Of a stretch of 64,000 bases of DNA, positions 31,453-39,892 are shown piece after piece (within the stretch, counting starts at the first letter, position 1; each line of letters begins with the position of its first letter). Both the position numbers and the translations under genes were made by a program. The notes under the pieces were generated by a model. It was not told the DNA's origin. It did not search any database and saw only the letters and a program-made list of their open reading frames with translations. This DNA comes from Catellatospora bangladeshensis (GTDB taxonomy: Bacteria; Actinomycetota; Actinomycetes; Mycobacteriales; Micromonosporaceae): assembly GCF_016862575.1 (NCBI RefSeq), contig NZ_BONF01000053.1:1-64000 (forward strand), in the 5' to 3' direction.

Positions 31453-32580
31453 CTAGATGAGGCTGTTCAGCGCCGCCCACGTGTTCGGACCGGGGATGCC
31501 GTCGATGGGGCCGGTGTAGCCGCCCAGGCGGGCCATCCGCTGGAGCGCGGCGTACGTGTTGACGCCCGCGACGCCGTCCACGGGGCCGGTGTAGCCGAAC
31601 CCGGTCAGCAGCCGCTGCACGCCCTTCCACGAGTTGACGCCGAGCACGCCGTCGGCCGGGCCGGTGTAGCCGCCCAGGCGGGCGAGCCGCTGCAGGGCCG
31701 CGTACGTGTTGGTGCCGGGGATGCCGTCGATCGGGCCGGCGTAGCCGAACCCGCGCAGCACCGTCTGGATGCCCTTCCACGAGTTCGGGCCGAGGGCCCC
31801 GTCGACGGGGCCGGTGTAGCCGCCCTTCTGGGCCAGCCGCTGCAGGGCCGCGTACGTATTGGCGCCGGGCACGCCGTCGATCGGGCCGGTGTAGCCGTAG
31901 CCGCGTACGACGGTCTGCACGCCCTTCCAGGTGTTGACGCCGGGCACCCCGTCGACCGGGCCGAAGTAGCCGCCGGCCTGGCCGATCTCCTGCAGGATGC
32001 GGCCCTCCGAGGACGTGCTCGGGCCGGGGGCGTAGGTGAGCGGGTTGATGCGGACCCCGTTCGGGTCGATCATGTGCCAGTGCACGTGCGGGCCGGTGGA
32101 GCTGCCCGAGCCGTCGGCGCCGGCCGCGCCGCCCGACCAGCCGACGACGGTGCCCGCGGCGACGGCCGTGCCGTTGGCGAGCCGGAACTGCGACAGATGC
32201 ATGTACTGGCTGCGGTAACCCTCGGCGTGGTAGATCGTGACCGTGTGCCCGCCGGTGCCGTTGTACGGGATGTTCTGGATGGTCCCGGCGCCGCAGGCGG
32301 GCAGCGGCGTGCCGACGGCCACGCCGAAGTCGATGCCGCCGAGCGAGCCGCGGTTGAGGTGCTCCTGCCAGGTGCCGGTGATGGGGTAGGCGCTGAACGG
32401 GTTGTAGATCGCCGGAGCGGCGTGCGCGGCGGCGGGCAGCAGCAGGCCGCCGGCCAGCGCTCCCCCGCCCACCGCGGCGCCCCGCCACAGCAGGTCGCGG
32501 CGGCTCAGCTCGGCCGGAAAGGCGCTGCCGCAGTCGAAGCCGTCGCCACGGCAGCAGGCGTGCAGGTCGTCCTTGTTCAC
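31453..32580 (-). CDS. Tat-exported M23-like protein with seven C-terminal repeats
   Basis: 375 residues. A twin-arginine signal (SRRDLLWRG followed by a hydrophobic stretch ending AAAHAA) predicts export. A LytM/M23 domain follows: GGIDFGVAVGTPL, YMHLSQF and GPHVHWHM. The HxH pair is present, but the first zinc histidine (HxGxD) is replaced by Leu, so the domain may be inactive or belong to a variant subfamily. The C-terminal 173 residues are seven repeats of 25 residues that resemble peptidoglycan-binding domains. The start is GTG 32580 with GAGGAG ahead. It is probably a cell-wall-binding protein. Confidence 0.88.
   Translation of the reverse strand: MNKDDLHACCRGDGFDCGSAFPAELSRRDLLWRGAAVGGGALAGGLLLPAAAHAAPAIYNPFSAYPITGTWQEHLNRGSLGGIDFGVAVGTPLPACGAGTIQNIPYNGTGGHTVTIYHAEGYRSQYMHLSQFRLANGTAVAAGTVVGWSGGAAGADGSGSSTGPHVHWHMIDPNGVRINPLTYAPGPSTSSEGRILQEIGQAGGYFGPVDGVPGVNTWKGVQTVVRGYGYTGPIDGVPGANTYAALQRLAQKGGYTGPVDGALGPNSWKGIQTVLRGFGYAGPIDGIPGTNTYAALQRLARLGGYTGPADGVLGVNSWKGVQRLLTGFGYTGPVDGVAGVNTYAALQRMARLGGYTGPIDGIPGPNTWAALNSLI
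31456..31974 (-). repeat. Seven tandem 75-nt units (25 residues each)
   Basis: Each unit begins (G/Y/F)GY.GP.DG..G.N(T/S). Odd-numbered units continue WKGVQ and even-numbered units YAALQRLA, so the true duplication unit is probably a 150-nt pair. The last unit is shortened to 23 residues. It encodes the wall-binding region of the M23-like protein. Confidence 0.9.
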
Positions 32581-32915
32581 GGTTGCTCCTCAGGTCTCAC
32601 ACCAAGTCGGCCGACGCCCCGGTCGGTTGCGCCAGTCGGTCCGATGTGGCCGTTCGCGGGCAAGAGCCGCCACGGGCGGTCGGCTCCGGCGCCGGGTCGG
32701 CCATCTGCCCTCCTGGGATTCGCAGGACTGCCGGCTCAGCACAGCCGATGGCCTTTCGGCCGACAACCCAACGGATGCGCGGATTCTCGGCGTCGCGCCG
32801 CCGGAACTGTCGGCGTCCGCGCCCACTGACGTACATTGATCGGCACGATCGCCGGACCGGTGCCCGCCGGGGGGCGATGTCACGCCATGGTTCCTCGATC
32901 CCGCCGGGAGGACCG
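32581..32915. promoter_or_regulatory. Intergenic region with structured leader ahead of the M23-like gene
   Basis: Read on the minus strand, there is a GNRA-capped hairpin GGCC-GAAA-GGCC (32761-32750), a GGCT/AGCC hairpin, and a TCCTG/CAGGA hairpin that covers an AGGAGG. GGGTTGTCGGCC (32769-32758) can also pair with GGCCGACCC (32702-32694) in an alternative fold. The AGGAGG serves an ATG at 32704. This looks like a riboswitch-type or attenuating leader; I could not match it to a named class. The right part, 32800-32915, holds the upstream region of the kinase gene, with GGGAGGACC before its ATG. Confidence 0.4.
32597..32704 (-). CDS. Possible 35-residue leader ORF
   Basis: ATG at 32704 is six bases after a strong AGGAGG; the ORF ends at 32597, 16 bases before the M23-like GTG. 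The product (MADPAPEPTARGGSC at its start) is hydrophilic and matches nothing I recognise. The strong ribosome site inside a hairpin and the close spacing suggest translational coupling or a leader peptide, but chance is possible. Confidence 0.35.
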   Translation of the reverse strand: MADPAPEPTARGGSCPRTATSDRLAQPTGASADLV

Positions 32916-34133
32916 ATGAGCAGTCGCCGCAGACGCTGGCCGGCCGAGCTGCCCACCACCCAGGCCGGGCTGGAGCGGGCGTTCTCCTACTTCGTGGCCG
33001 GGGTCCGGCTGGGCACGCTCGCGCAGATGGTGCCCGCGGTCGGCATCGGCGTGCAGACGTCGCCGCGGCCGGCCGCGTACCTGGTGTGCTGGCTCGCGGC
33101 GGCCGGCGCCTCGGTCGCGGGCAGCGTGGTCGCGCTGGTGCGCCGCCGCCCGCTGGGTACGGCGGCGTCCGTGGCCGATCTCGCCCTGGCCGGGCTGCTG
33201 CTGGTCCTGGCGCCGCTGGTGCTGGCGCCGGAGGTGCTGCTCGGCACGTGGATGGCCTACCAGCCCGCGTACGCCCTGTCGATCATCATCACCGCCAGCG
33301 GTGTCCGCGGCCTGGTGCTGTGGGCGGGCGGGCTGGCCGGCCTCATCGCCTGCTACGTGGTCTACCTCGGCGGGGACGTCAGCGGGCCGGTGGCGCCGAC
33401 CGCGGTCGGCAACATCCTCACCTACGTGGTGTACGGGCTGGTCTGCCGGATGTTCTTCGGCTACACCCGCCGCATCGCCGCCGACGCCGACGCGTCCCGT
33501 GCCCACGCCGCGGAACTGGCCCGCCGCGAGGAGGAACGCCGCGCCCAGATCGTGATGCACAACGGCGTCGCCGTGATGCGGCTGCTCACCGAGTCCGGCA
33601 CGGACACCTCGCGCTCGGCGCTGATCGACCTGGCCGAGGCCGAGCTGCAGCGGATGCGCTCCTATCTACGCGGCCGCTCCCCGGACGGGCCGGAGCCGGG
33701 CGACGCCGAGACCGTCGCGCTGGCGCCGGTCGTCGAGCGGGTGTGCGGCCGCTTCCCGGACCTACCGCTGGACGCGCTGCTCGACCTGGGCGCCGAGGTG
33801 CGGGTGGCCGCCGCGCACGCCGACGCGCTCGAACGCGCGCTGGAGAGCCTGCTGATCAACGTACGCGCCCACGCCCGGGCGTACTCCGTCGTGGTCCACC
33901 TCGACCACGGCCCGGACGGCTGGACGCTGACCGTCCGCGACGACGGCGTGGGCTTCGACCCGGCCGCCACCGGCGTCGGGCTGCGCGAGGTCGTCGTCGG
34001 CGAACTGGCCCGGCACGGTATGCGCGTCGAGATCGAATCCGCCTTCGGCGACGGCACGACCGTGACGGTCACCGGCGGTCCCGCCGCGGCGCCGGTCCGC
34101 TCGCCGCGCGACGACCTGGTGGAGGCCGAGTGA
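32916..34133 (+). CDS. Membrane sensor histidine kinase, atypical
   Basis: 405 residues. The first ~190 contain five or six hydrophobic segments; a coiled stretch follows with RREEERRAQIVMHNGVAVM. Here the phospho-acceptor His is followed by Asn rather than the Asp usual in NarL-type kinases. The C-terminal HATPase domain has LLINVRAHARA (N box) and VRDDGVGFDPAATGVGL (G box). The ATG at 32916 follows GGGAGG. It overlaps the response regulator (GTGA), so the pair should work together; the signal is unknown. Confidence 0.87.
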   Translation: MSSRRRRWPAELPTTQAGLERAFSYFVAGVRLGTLAQMVPAVGIGVQTSPRPAAYLVCWLAAAGASVAGSVVALVRRRPLGTAASVADLALAGLLLVLAPLVLAPEVLLGTWMAYQPAYALSIIITASGVRGLVLWAGGLAGLIACYVVYLGGDVSGPVAPTAVGNILTYVVYGLVCRMFFGYTRRIAADADASRAHAAELARREEERRAQIVMHNGVAVMRLLTESGTDTSRSALIDLAEAELQRMRSYLRGRSPDGPEPGDAETVALAPVVERVCGRFPDLPLDALLDLGAEVRVAAAHADALERALESLLINVRAHARAYSVVVHLDHGPDGWTLTVRDDGVGFDPAATGVGLREVVVGELARHGMRVEIESAFGDGTTVTVTGGPAAAPVRSPRDDLVEAE

Positions 34134-34840
34134 GGCCCGCCGTCGCCGTCGTGGACGACGCGTCGCTCATCCGCGACTCGATCGGCCTGCTCATGCCAGG
34201 GCTCGACGTCGTCTTCGCCGCCGCGACGGTCGAGGAGGTGGTGCGCGCCCGGCCCCGGGCCGACCTCGTCGTCCTCGACCTGCACCTGACCAACCTGGAC
34301 CAGCCGCCGGGGGTACGCCAGGGCATCGCGGCGATCCGCGCGCTGACCGGCTGCGGCTACCGAGTGTGCGTGTACACCCAGGAGGAGCGGCGCTTCGTGC
34401 TGGCCGCGTGCATCGCGGCCGGGGCGGCCGGGGTCGCCGCGAAGGCGCTGCCGACCGCCCGCGCCGAGCAGCTGTTCCTGGAGGTCGCCACGGGCGGCAC
34501 GGTCGTGCCGCAGCCGGTCGTGGGGATCCTGGAGGTGCTCGTCCGGCGCGACTGCATCACCCTGCTCAGCGAGCGCCAGCGCCAGCTGCTGCACGGCCGC
34601 GCCCGCGGCCTGAGCTACGCCCAGCTGGCCAAGCGCCTGTACGTCAGCGAGTCGACGCTGCGCGGCTACTGGCTGGACCTGACCCGGTCGCTGTCGGAGT
34701 CGCTGCGCAACCTGACACCCGGCGAGATAGAGCACACGCTGGGGCTTGCCCCGGGGGATCTGCTGGAGTTCTGGTCCAGCGAGACGACGGACACGGCGCA
34801 CTGGTGGCGGACCGGAGCCGGCACCCAGCACACCCTATGA
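34130..34840 (+). CDS. NarL/LuxR-type response regulator
   Basis: 236 residues. The receiver domain has VAVVDDASLIRDS (acidic pair), the phospho-acceptor in LVVLDLHLTN, and Lys in GVAAKALPT. The C-terminal LuxR-type HTH is LLSERQRQLLHGRARGLSYA, continuing to VSESTLRGYW. It starts with GTG 34130 overlapping the kinase stop. The last bases overlap the stop of the convergent HTH gene (34835-34840). Confidence 0.88.
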   Translation: MRPAVAVVDDASLIRDSIGLLMPGLDVVFAAATVEEVVRARPRADLVVLDLHLTNLDQPPGVRQGIAAIRALTGCGYRVCVYTQEERRFVLAACIAAGAAGVAAKALPTARAEQLFLEVATGGTVVPQPVVGILEVLVRRDCITLLSERQRQLLHGRARGLSYAQLAKRLYVSESTLRGYWLDLTRSLSESLRNLTPGEIEHTLGLAPGDLLEFWSSETTDTAHWWRTGAGTQHTL

Positions 34841-36415
34841 CGAGGGTATGCGGCGCAGCCAGGATGCGGCCGTCGCACGCACCACGTGCGGCGTGCGCTG
34901 GTGCTCGCAGACGCCGGCGAGCAGGCGGCTGTGGCGTTCGGTGCCGATGCCGAAGGTGATCCCGTGCAGGACGGACCCGTTGGCGGTGTTCGGGTTCTGC
35001 TGCCAGGCCGCGAGCTGGACCGCGAGGATCTGCTCCCAGACCCGCTCCGGGAAGCGCCCGGCGCAGAACGGGGTCGCCCAGGCCGCGGCCTCGCGCGCGG
35101 TCTCCGTGGCGCCGCGTTTGGTGAGCAGGTCGTGGATCAGCGGCCGGTGGGTGTCGACGCCGAGCAGGGTTAGCGTACGCAGGGCGCTGGTGAGCGGATA
35201 GGTGCCGTGCCGCCGCGTGAGGTCGACCTTGACCTCCTCCAGGAGCGTCTGCGTGAACGGGATCCGGAACGGCGTGGCGCCGATGAGCATCGCGGCCGCG
35301 AAGTTGCGGTCCGGGTCGGTCAGGAACAGCGCCTCCTCGACCAGGGCCGCCAGCATCGCGTCGACGTCGCCGGTGTGCGGCGTGAGCCGGCCGTGCACTC
35401 CGGTGGCGATCCGGGCGCTGGTGGTCTGGGCCGTGGTCAGCTCGGTCAGGCGGCGGCTGATCCATACGTGGTGGGCGAGCGAGGCGGCGGGCAGCCGGCG
35501 GGAGACGGCGCCGGCGTGGGCCGGCTGCCGGGCGAGGCGGCGGCCCGCCTCGACGGCGAGGGCGAGCACCGCGCCGCTGGTCGAGGGGTCGTTCATCAGC
35601 GCGGTGACGGACGTCAGGAGCCGCGCGGACTCCTCGTGGCGCACGCTGAGGTGCCGGACCATCTGGATGGCCGCCTGCAGCGCCCCTTCCAGCGCGCGTT
35701 CACCGTCGGGGTGGCGCAGCTGCTGCAGCACGTACCGGCCGGCGGCCGGGTCCTGGGTGTGGCCGAGCAGCGACAGCGGCTCGACGATGAGCAGCGACGT
35801 GGGGTCGCGCGCGTGCGCGATGCAGCGGGCCACGGCGTCCGGACCCGCGGCGGGATGCCTGATGAGGCGGCTCATCGCCGTCTGGCGCTGAAGCCACTCG
35901 TGGCCGACCGCCTCGACCATCTCGTCGAGGAGCCGGTCGGCCAGGTCTGCCCACAGCTTCGGCGGGTAGAGCTCGAGCTCGGGACGGGCCGCCACGATCT
36001 CCGTCAGCACGCTCCAGTCCGCCCCGGTCAGCGCGTCCGCCATGGTCACGCGGTCGAGCAGGCCGAACAGCCGGGCGCGGTCGCGATCCGGGTCGGTGTC
36101 GTGACTCGTACGCAGGGACGCCCCGTCCGCCGCGGAGTGCATCATCGCGTCCGCGACCGCCACCAGCGAGCCGGGGGCGAGGCCGAGCAGCTGCTCGTAG
36201 CGGCGGATCGCGTCCCGGGTGGGCAGCAGCTCGCCGGTCTCCCAGCGGGTGACCTGCGACGGCGCGAGCGGCCGGCAGGCCCGGGGCGAGAAGGCGCGCG
36301 CGAAGGTGCGGCCCGAGTGCAGTGCCTCGTCCGGGCCGTGTTTCCGGTTCACCCGCAGCAGCCAGCCGATGTGGCGGGTCGCGGTCGCCGTGCTCACGAG
36401 GCGAGGATGCGGCAT
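34835..36415 (-). CDS. XRE-type HTH protein with long helical C-terminal region
   Basis: 526 residues. Near the start, PLAPSQVTRWETGELLPTRDAIRRYEQLLGL is a Cro/C1-type helix-turn-helix (two pieces: SQVTRWETG and AIRRYEQLLGL). The remaining ~430 residues are Ala/Leu/Arg-rich helices without recognised motifs. This form is frequent in actinomycetes, and its ligand is unknown. ATG 36415 is used; GTG 36397 is possible. Its upstream region faces the B-lectin gene. Confidence 0.8.
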   Translation of the reverse strand: MPHPRLVSTATATRHIGWLLRVNRKHGPDEALHSGRTFARAFSPRACRPLAPSQVTRWETGELLPTRDAIRRYEQLLGLAPGSLVAVADAMMHSAADGASLRTSHDTDPDRDRARLFGLLDRVTMADALTGADWSVLTEIVAARPELELYPPKLWADLADRLLDEMVEAVGHEWLQRQTAMSRLIRHPAAGPDAVARCIAHARDPTSLLIVEPLSLLGHTQDPAAGRYVLQQLRHPDGERALEGALQAAIQMVRHLSVRHEESARLLTSVTALMNDPSTSGAVLALAVEAGRRLARQPAHAGAVSRRLPAASLAHHVWISRRLTELTTAQTTSARIATGVHGRLTPHTGDVDAMLAALVEEALFLTDPDRNFAAAMLIGATPFRIPFTQTLLEEVKVDLTRRHGTYPLTSALRTLTLLGVDTHRPLIHDLLTKRGATETAREAAAWATPFCAGRFPERVWEQILAVQLAAWQQNPNTANGSVLHGITFGIGTERHSRLLAGVCEHQRTPHVVRATAASWLRRIPSS

Positions 36416-36575
36416 CCATCAATGGCCGTCAACGGGCATTCATCGATGTCACAAGGTGTTCACGGTTACCCGCGTTGCATGAGAACTCCCGGCTGCAACG
36501 GCGGCCGGGCCCGGGTCCGGGCGGCCACAGACTGTGGGCGGCACCGCGCCAGGTCATCCCACAGCAGAAGGGACA

Positions 36576-37103
36576 GTGAACACTCGTATGTTCAGACCGG
36601 TCAGGAATTGGAGGGCCAGGACGCTCACGGTGATCGCCGCCGTGGTGGCCCTGGTCGCCGTGAGCGCCTCGCCCGCGGCCGCGTACCCGGGTTCCGACCT
36701 CACCAACAAGGGTCTGGCCGTCTACAAGCAGGGCAGCGGCTCCAGCCCCACCCAGCTCACCGTGAACCAGTACATCTGGAACGACGTGGTGTTCAAGAAC
36801 GCGGCCACGGGCCAGGTGTACAGCGTGACGAAGCTCTGGCTGGTCGTGCAGAGCGACGGCAACCTGGTCCTGTACAAGCACCCGTCGGGCGGCTCGACCC
36901 AGGTCTGCTGGGCGGTCAACCAGTATCAGGCCAACGCGCCGAGCCCGAAGCTGATCTACACCTCCACCGGCCGGGCCCAGCTCTGGTGGGACAACGTCCT
37001 GAAGTGGCAGAGCGGCGCGTACGGCGGCTCCTCGATCGACATCAGCGGCTCCACCGGCCAGCTCTACATCGGCTACCAGCCCATCTCGCCAGCCTGCTAC
37101 TGA
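36576..37103 (+). CDS. Secreted B-lectin-like protein
   Basis: 175 residues with a Sec signal (TVIAAVVALVAVSASPAAAY) and mature repeats that include QSDGNLVLYK, the mannose-binding B-type lectin signature QxDxNxVxY, plus degenerate copies (TSTGRAQLWWDN, STGQLYIG). Probably an extracellular sugar-binding protein. GTG 36576 follows AGAAGGGACA; ATG 36588 is possible. Confidence 0.82.
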   Translation: MNTRMFRPVRNWRARTLTVIAAVVALVAVSASPAAAYPGSDLTNKGLAVYKQGSGSSPTQLTVNQYIWNDVVFKNAATGQVYSVTKLWLVVQSDGNLVLYKHPSGGSTQVCWAVNQYQANAPSPKLIYTSTGRAQLWWDNVLKWQSGAYGGSSIDISGSTGQLYIGYQPISPACY

Positions 37104-37113
37104 CCCGCGGATT

Positions 37114-37144
37114 CCGTGCCCTCCGGCGAGCCCGGGGGGCACGG
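37114..37144 (+). terminator. Hairpin downstream of the lectin gene
   Basis: CCGTGCCC and GGGCACGG form perfect 8-bp arms eleven bases after the lectin stop. Confidence 0.55.
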
Positions 37145-37284
37145 TCCGCCGCCGCCCGTGCCCGACGGCCCCGCTGACGGTATTCATGGAAACCCGGACG
37201 GGCGATCTGCCATCTGGTGTACTCCGTACAGGGGCAGCGGGGCCGTTCGCACTGGATCGGCCGGATCGGCACGGGGGTCCTGGA

Positions 37285-38535
37285 ATGCGGCGGTCACGGG
37301 TAGGCGGCGTGGTTCTCTCGCTCGTGCTCACGGCCTCCGCCGGGGCCTGCGGCCTGACGATCTCCGAGCCTCAGACGTGGCTGACGCCCGCACCGGCGGC
37401 ACCGGCCTACGCCACGGCGCTCGACGCGCGGATCCAGCAGATCATGAAGGACATGAGCGTCCCCGGCGCGGTCGTGATGATCACCTCGCCGGACAAGGGC
37501 GACTGGACCAGGGCCTTCGGCACCCAGGCGGTCGGCGGCGGCGCGCCCGTGACCGTCGGCGACCACTTCCGCATCGGCTCCAACACCAAGACCATGACCG
37601 GCACGGTGCTCCTGCAGCTGGCGCAGGAAGGCAAGATCGGCCTCGACGACCCAGTGTCGAAGTACCAGCCCGAGGTGCCGGGCGGCGACCAGATCACGAT
37701 CACCCAGCTGCTCGACATGCGCAGCGGGCTCTACAACTACTCCGAGGACGAGCAGTTCAACGCCAAGCTCGACAGCGACCCCGGCTACGTCTGGAAGCCC
37801 GCCGAGCTGCTCGCCATCGCCTTCGCCAAGCCGCCGTACTTCCCGCCCGGCACCGCGTTCCACTACTCCAACACCAACCTCATCCTGGCCGGGCTCATCA
37901 TCGAGCAGCTCACCGGCGGCACGCTGCAGCAGGCGTACCAGCAGCGCATCTTCGGCCCGCTCGGGCTGAGCCAGACGCAGCTGCCCGAGGCGGCCGACGC
38001 CGGGATCCCCGCGCCCCACCCGCAGGGCTACATGTTCGGCACGAACGTGAGCACGCTGGCGAACCCGGCGCTGCCCCCGGCCGAGCAGGCGGCCGCCGCC
38101 AAGGGCGAGCTGAAGCCGCGGGACGTCACCGACAGCAACCCGTCGTGGGCGTGGGCGGCGGGCGGTGCGATCTCCACGGCCGCGGACCTGACCCGGTACG
38201 TCACGGCGCTGGTGGGCGGGGGCCTGCTCGACCCGGCCATGCAGAAGACGCGGATGGACAGCATCAAGCAGATCCCGACCCCGGACAACGCCGACGTCGG
38301 CTACGGCCTGGCGATCGTGAAGTTCGGGCCGCTGTACGGCCACGACGGCCAGATCCCCGGTTTCAACTCCTTCATGGCGCACGATCCGGCCACGAAGAAC
38401 TCGGTGATCGTGCTGACGTCCCTGTTCGCGAGCCCGGGCGGCCAGCAGCCGGCCAACGCGATCGCGATGGCGATCATGCAGGCGCTGTACGGGGAGTCGC
38501 TGGTCCCGTCGCCGTCGCCGTCGCCGACCCGGTGA
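37285..38535 (+). CDS. Beta-lactamase-fold (class C/DD-peptidase-like) exported protein
   Basis: 416 residues. It has an N-terminal signal with a possible lipoprotein cysteine (TASAGACGL). Serine hydrolase motifs follow: SxxK in GSNTKTMTG near 95, YSN in AFHYSNTN near 195, and HDG in YGHDGQIPGF near 355. Family members include D-alanyl-D-alanine carboxypeptidases, esterases and class C beta-lactamases. The tail ends in a Ser-Pro repeat. ATG 37285 was chosen to place the signal peptide at the start. Confidence 0.88.
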   Translation: MRRSRVGGVVLSLVLTASAGACGLTISEPQTWLTPAPAAPAYATALDARIQQIMKDMSVPGAVVMITSPDKGDWTRAFGTQAVGGGAPVTVGDHFRIGSNTKTMTGTVLLQLAQEGKIGLDDPVSKYQPEVPGGDQITITQLLDMRSGLYNYSEDEQFNAKLDSDPGYVWKPAELLAIAFAKPPYFPPGTAFHYSNTNLILAGLIIEQLTGGTLQQAYQQRIFGPLGLSQTQLPEAADAGIPAPHPQGYMFGTNVSTLANPALPPAEQAAAAKGELKPRDVTDSNPSWAWAAGGAISTAADLTRYVTALVGGGLLDPAMQKTRMDSIKQIPTPDNADVGYGLAIVKFGPLYGHDGQIPGFNSFMAHDPATKNSVIVLTSLFASPGGQQPANAIAMAIMQALYGESLVPSPSPSPTR

Positions 38536-38538
38536 CGC

Positions 38539-39315
38539 ATGGCCGACTGGGACGGGGCCGGATACGCGCACGTCAGCGAGTTGCAGCGGGCGATGGCGAC
38601 GGCGTCCCTGGAGTCCGTCACGGTCGCGGGCGACGAGCGGGTCCTGGACGTGGGCTGCGGCGACGGGTACGTGACCCGCTGGATCGCGTCCCGCTTGCCG
38701 GAGGGGTCCGTCCTCGGCGTGGACCCGTCACCACGGATGATCGAGACGGCGCGCGCCGCCGACGACCGGCAGGCGAACGTGTCGTTCCAGGTCGGCGACG
38801 TCACCACGATGGCGTTCGGGCCGGACTACGACCTCGTGGTCTCGTTCAACGCACTGCACTGGGTGGCCGACCAGCAGGCCGCCTACCGCAACATCGCGGC
38901 GACGCTGGCGCCCGGCGGGCGGGTGCTCGTGCAGTTCGTCTGCCGCGGCCCGCGGCCGAGCGTCGAGCAGGTCGCGATGGAGGCGACGCGCGATCCGCGC
39001 TGGGCGCCCGCGTTCGCCGGGTTCACGCCGCCGTACGTACACCTCGGCCAGGACGACCTGGCCGGGATCGCACGCGGCGCCGGCCTGGAGGTCACCGGGC
39101 AGTCGGTCGTCGACCGGGAGTGGGACTTCGGCTCCCGCGAGCAGTTCGCGCAGTGGTGCACGGTCGGGTTCTCGGCCTGGACCTCACGGCTGGCGGCCGC
39201 GGACGTGCCCACGTTCGTCGACACGGTCGTCGGCGAGTACGAGACGGTCGCCGGCCGTCCTGGACTCTTCCGGTTCCTGCAGTTGCGGGCCGAGCTGCGC
39301 GCGAGCAGGGCATAG
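38539..39315 (+). CDS. SAM-dependent class I methyltransferase
   Basis: 258 residues resembling trans-aconitate methyltransferase-like enzymes: motif I VLDVGCGDGYVTRW near 35, acidic VLGVDPSPRMIETA, and post-I SFNALHWVADQQAAY. It begins four bases after the beta-lactamase-fold gene, suggesting co-transcription. The substrate is unknown. Confidence 0.88.
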   Translation: MADWDGAGYAHVSELQRAMATASLESVTVAGDERVLDVGCGDGYVTRWIASRLPEGSVLGVDPSPRMIETARAADDRQANVSFQVGDVTTMAFGPDYDLVVSFNALHWVADQQAAYRNIAATLAPGGRVLVQFVCRGPRPSVEQVAMEATRDPRWAPAFAGFTPPYVHLGQDDLAGIARGAGLEVTGQSVVDREWDFGSREQFAQWCTVGFSAWTSRLAAADVPTFVDTVVGEYETVAGRPGLFRFLQLRAELRASRA

Positions 39316-39319
39316 GCGG

Positions 39320-39358
39320 GGCGATCCCGCCGGGGCCGCAGCTGCGGGCGGGATCGCC
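39320..39358. terminator. Bidirectional terminator hairpin
   Basis: GGCGATCCCGCC (39320-39331) and GGCGGGATCGCC (39347-39358) are perfect 12-bp arms around 15 bases, between convergent stops at 39315 and 39368. Confidence 0.7.
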
Positions 39359-39367
39359 GGCCGTTCG

Positions 39368-39892
39368 TCATCGCGGCGTCTGTGCCGGGTCGGTCATCGT
39401 CAGCTCGGCCTCGGCGAGCCGCCGGGTGTCGGCCAGCGGGCCGAAGATGATCCACTCCGGTGTGTCCGGGACCAGCGCCGGGCCGCGAAGGACCGGTTCC
39501 GGTTCCACGCGCACCTGCTCGGGCGGGACGGCGGTGTCCGGGTCCGGCTCGCGGTCCGGGTGATACTCCTCGAACCCGCCCACGAGTGGTGGATCCTGCG
39601 CCGGGTCGCGCCCGGGAAGACGGCCGGTGGCCGCCTCCCAGGAGCGCCGGAGCGCCTCGACCACCGAGGTGATGCCGCGATGCCGCAGCATCACCTCGGT
39701 GACCTGGACCTCGAAGCTGATCCGCAGGTCGAACACCTCGGGGTCCGAGGTCTCGGCGACCTCGTACCCGGCCAGACAGGCCAGCGGCACATCGATCAGC
39801 GCGCCGGCGTTCTCCAGCCGGATCCGCTCGGCGGTCGCCTGCAGCCGGAACGAGCCGTCGGGCGGCCCCGGCAGCCTCGGGGTCTCAGACAC
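39368..39892 (-). CDS. Hypothetical protein, last gene of the kinase/vWA/CHAT operon
   Basis: 174 residues, not recognised. The N-terminal half looks folded and beta-rich (RIRLENAGALIDVPLACLAGY, cut here by eye, and LRISFEVQVTEVMLRH). The C-terminal half is Pro/Glu/Asp-rich and ends with a helix (PLADTRRLAEAELTMTD). The ATG at 39892 overlaps the vWA stop by eight bases, so it is translated with it and may be a partner of the vWA protein. Confidence 0.7.
   Translation of the reverse strand: MSETPRLPGPPDGSFRLQATAERIRLENAGALIDVPLACLAGYEVAETSDPEVFDLRISFEVQVTEVMLRHRGITSVVEALRRSWEAATGRLPGRDPAQDPPLVGGFEEYHPDREPDPDTAVPPEQVRVEPEPVLRGPALVPDTPEWIIFGPLADTRRLAEAELTMTDPAQTPR

Noticed and set aside
32690-32800. 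Leader read as a c-di-GMP-I or ydaO riboswitch
   Set aside because: The GNRA hairpin is suggestive, but the conserved core sequences of either class that I know are absent, so no class is assigned.
37116-39563. 815-residue plus-strand frame across the beta-lactamase-fold and methyltransferase genes
   Set aside because: Alternative frame of two well-supported genes; Arg/Gly/Pro-rich without motifs.
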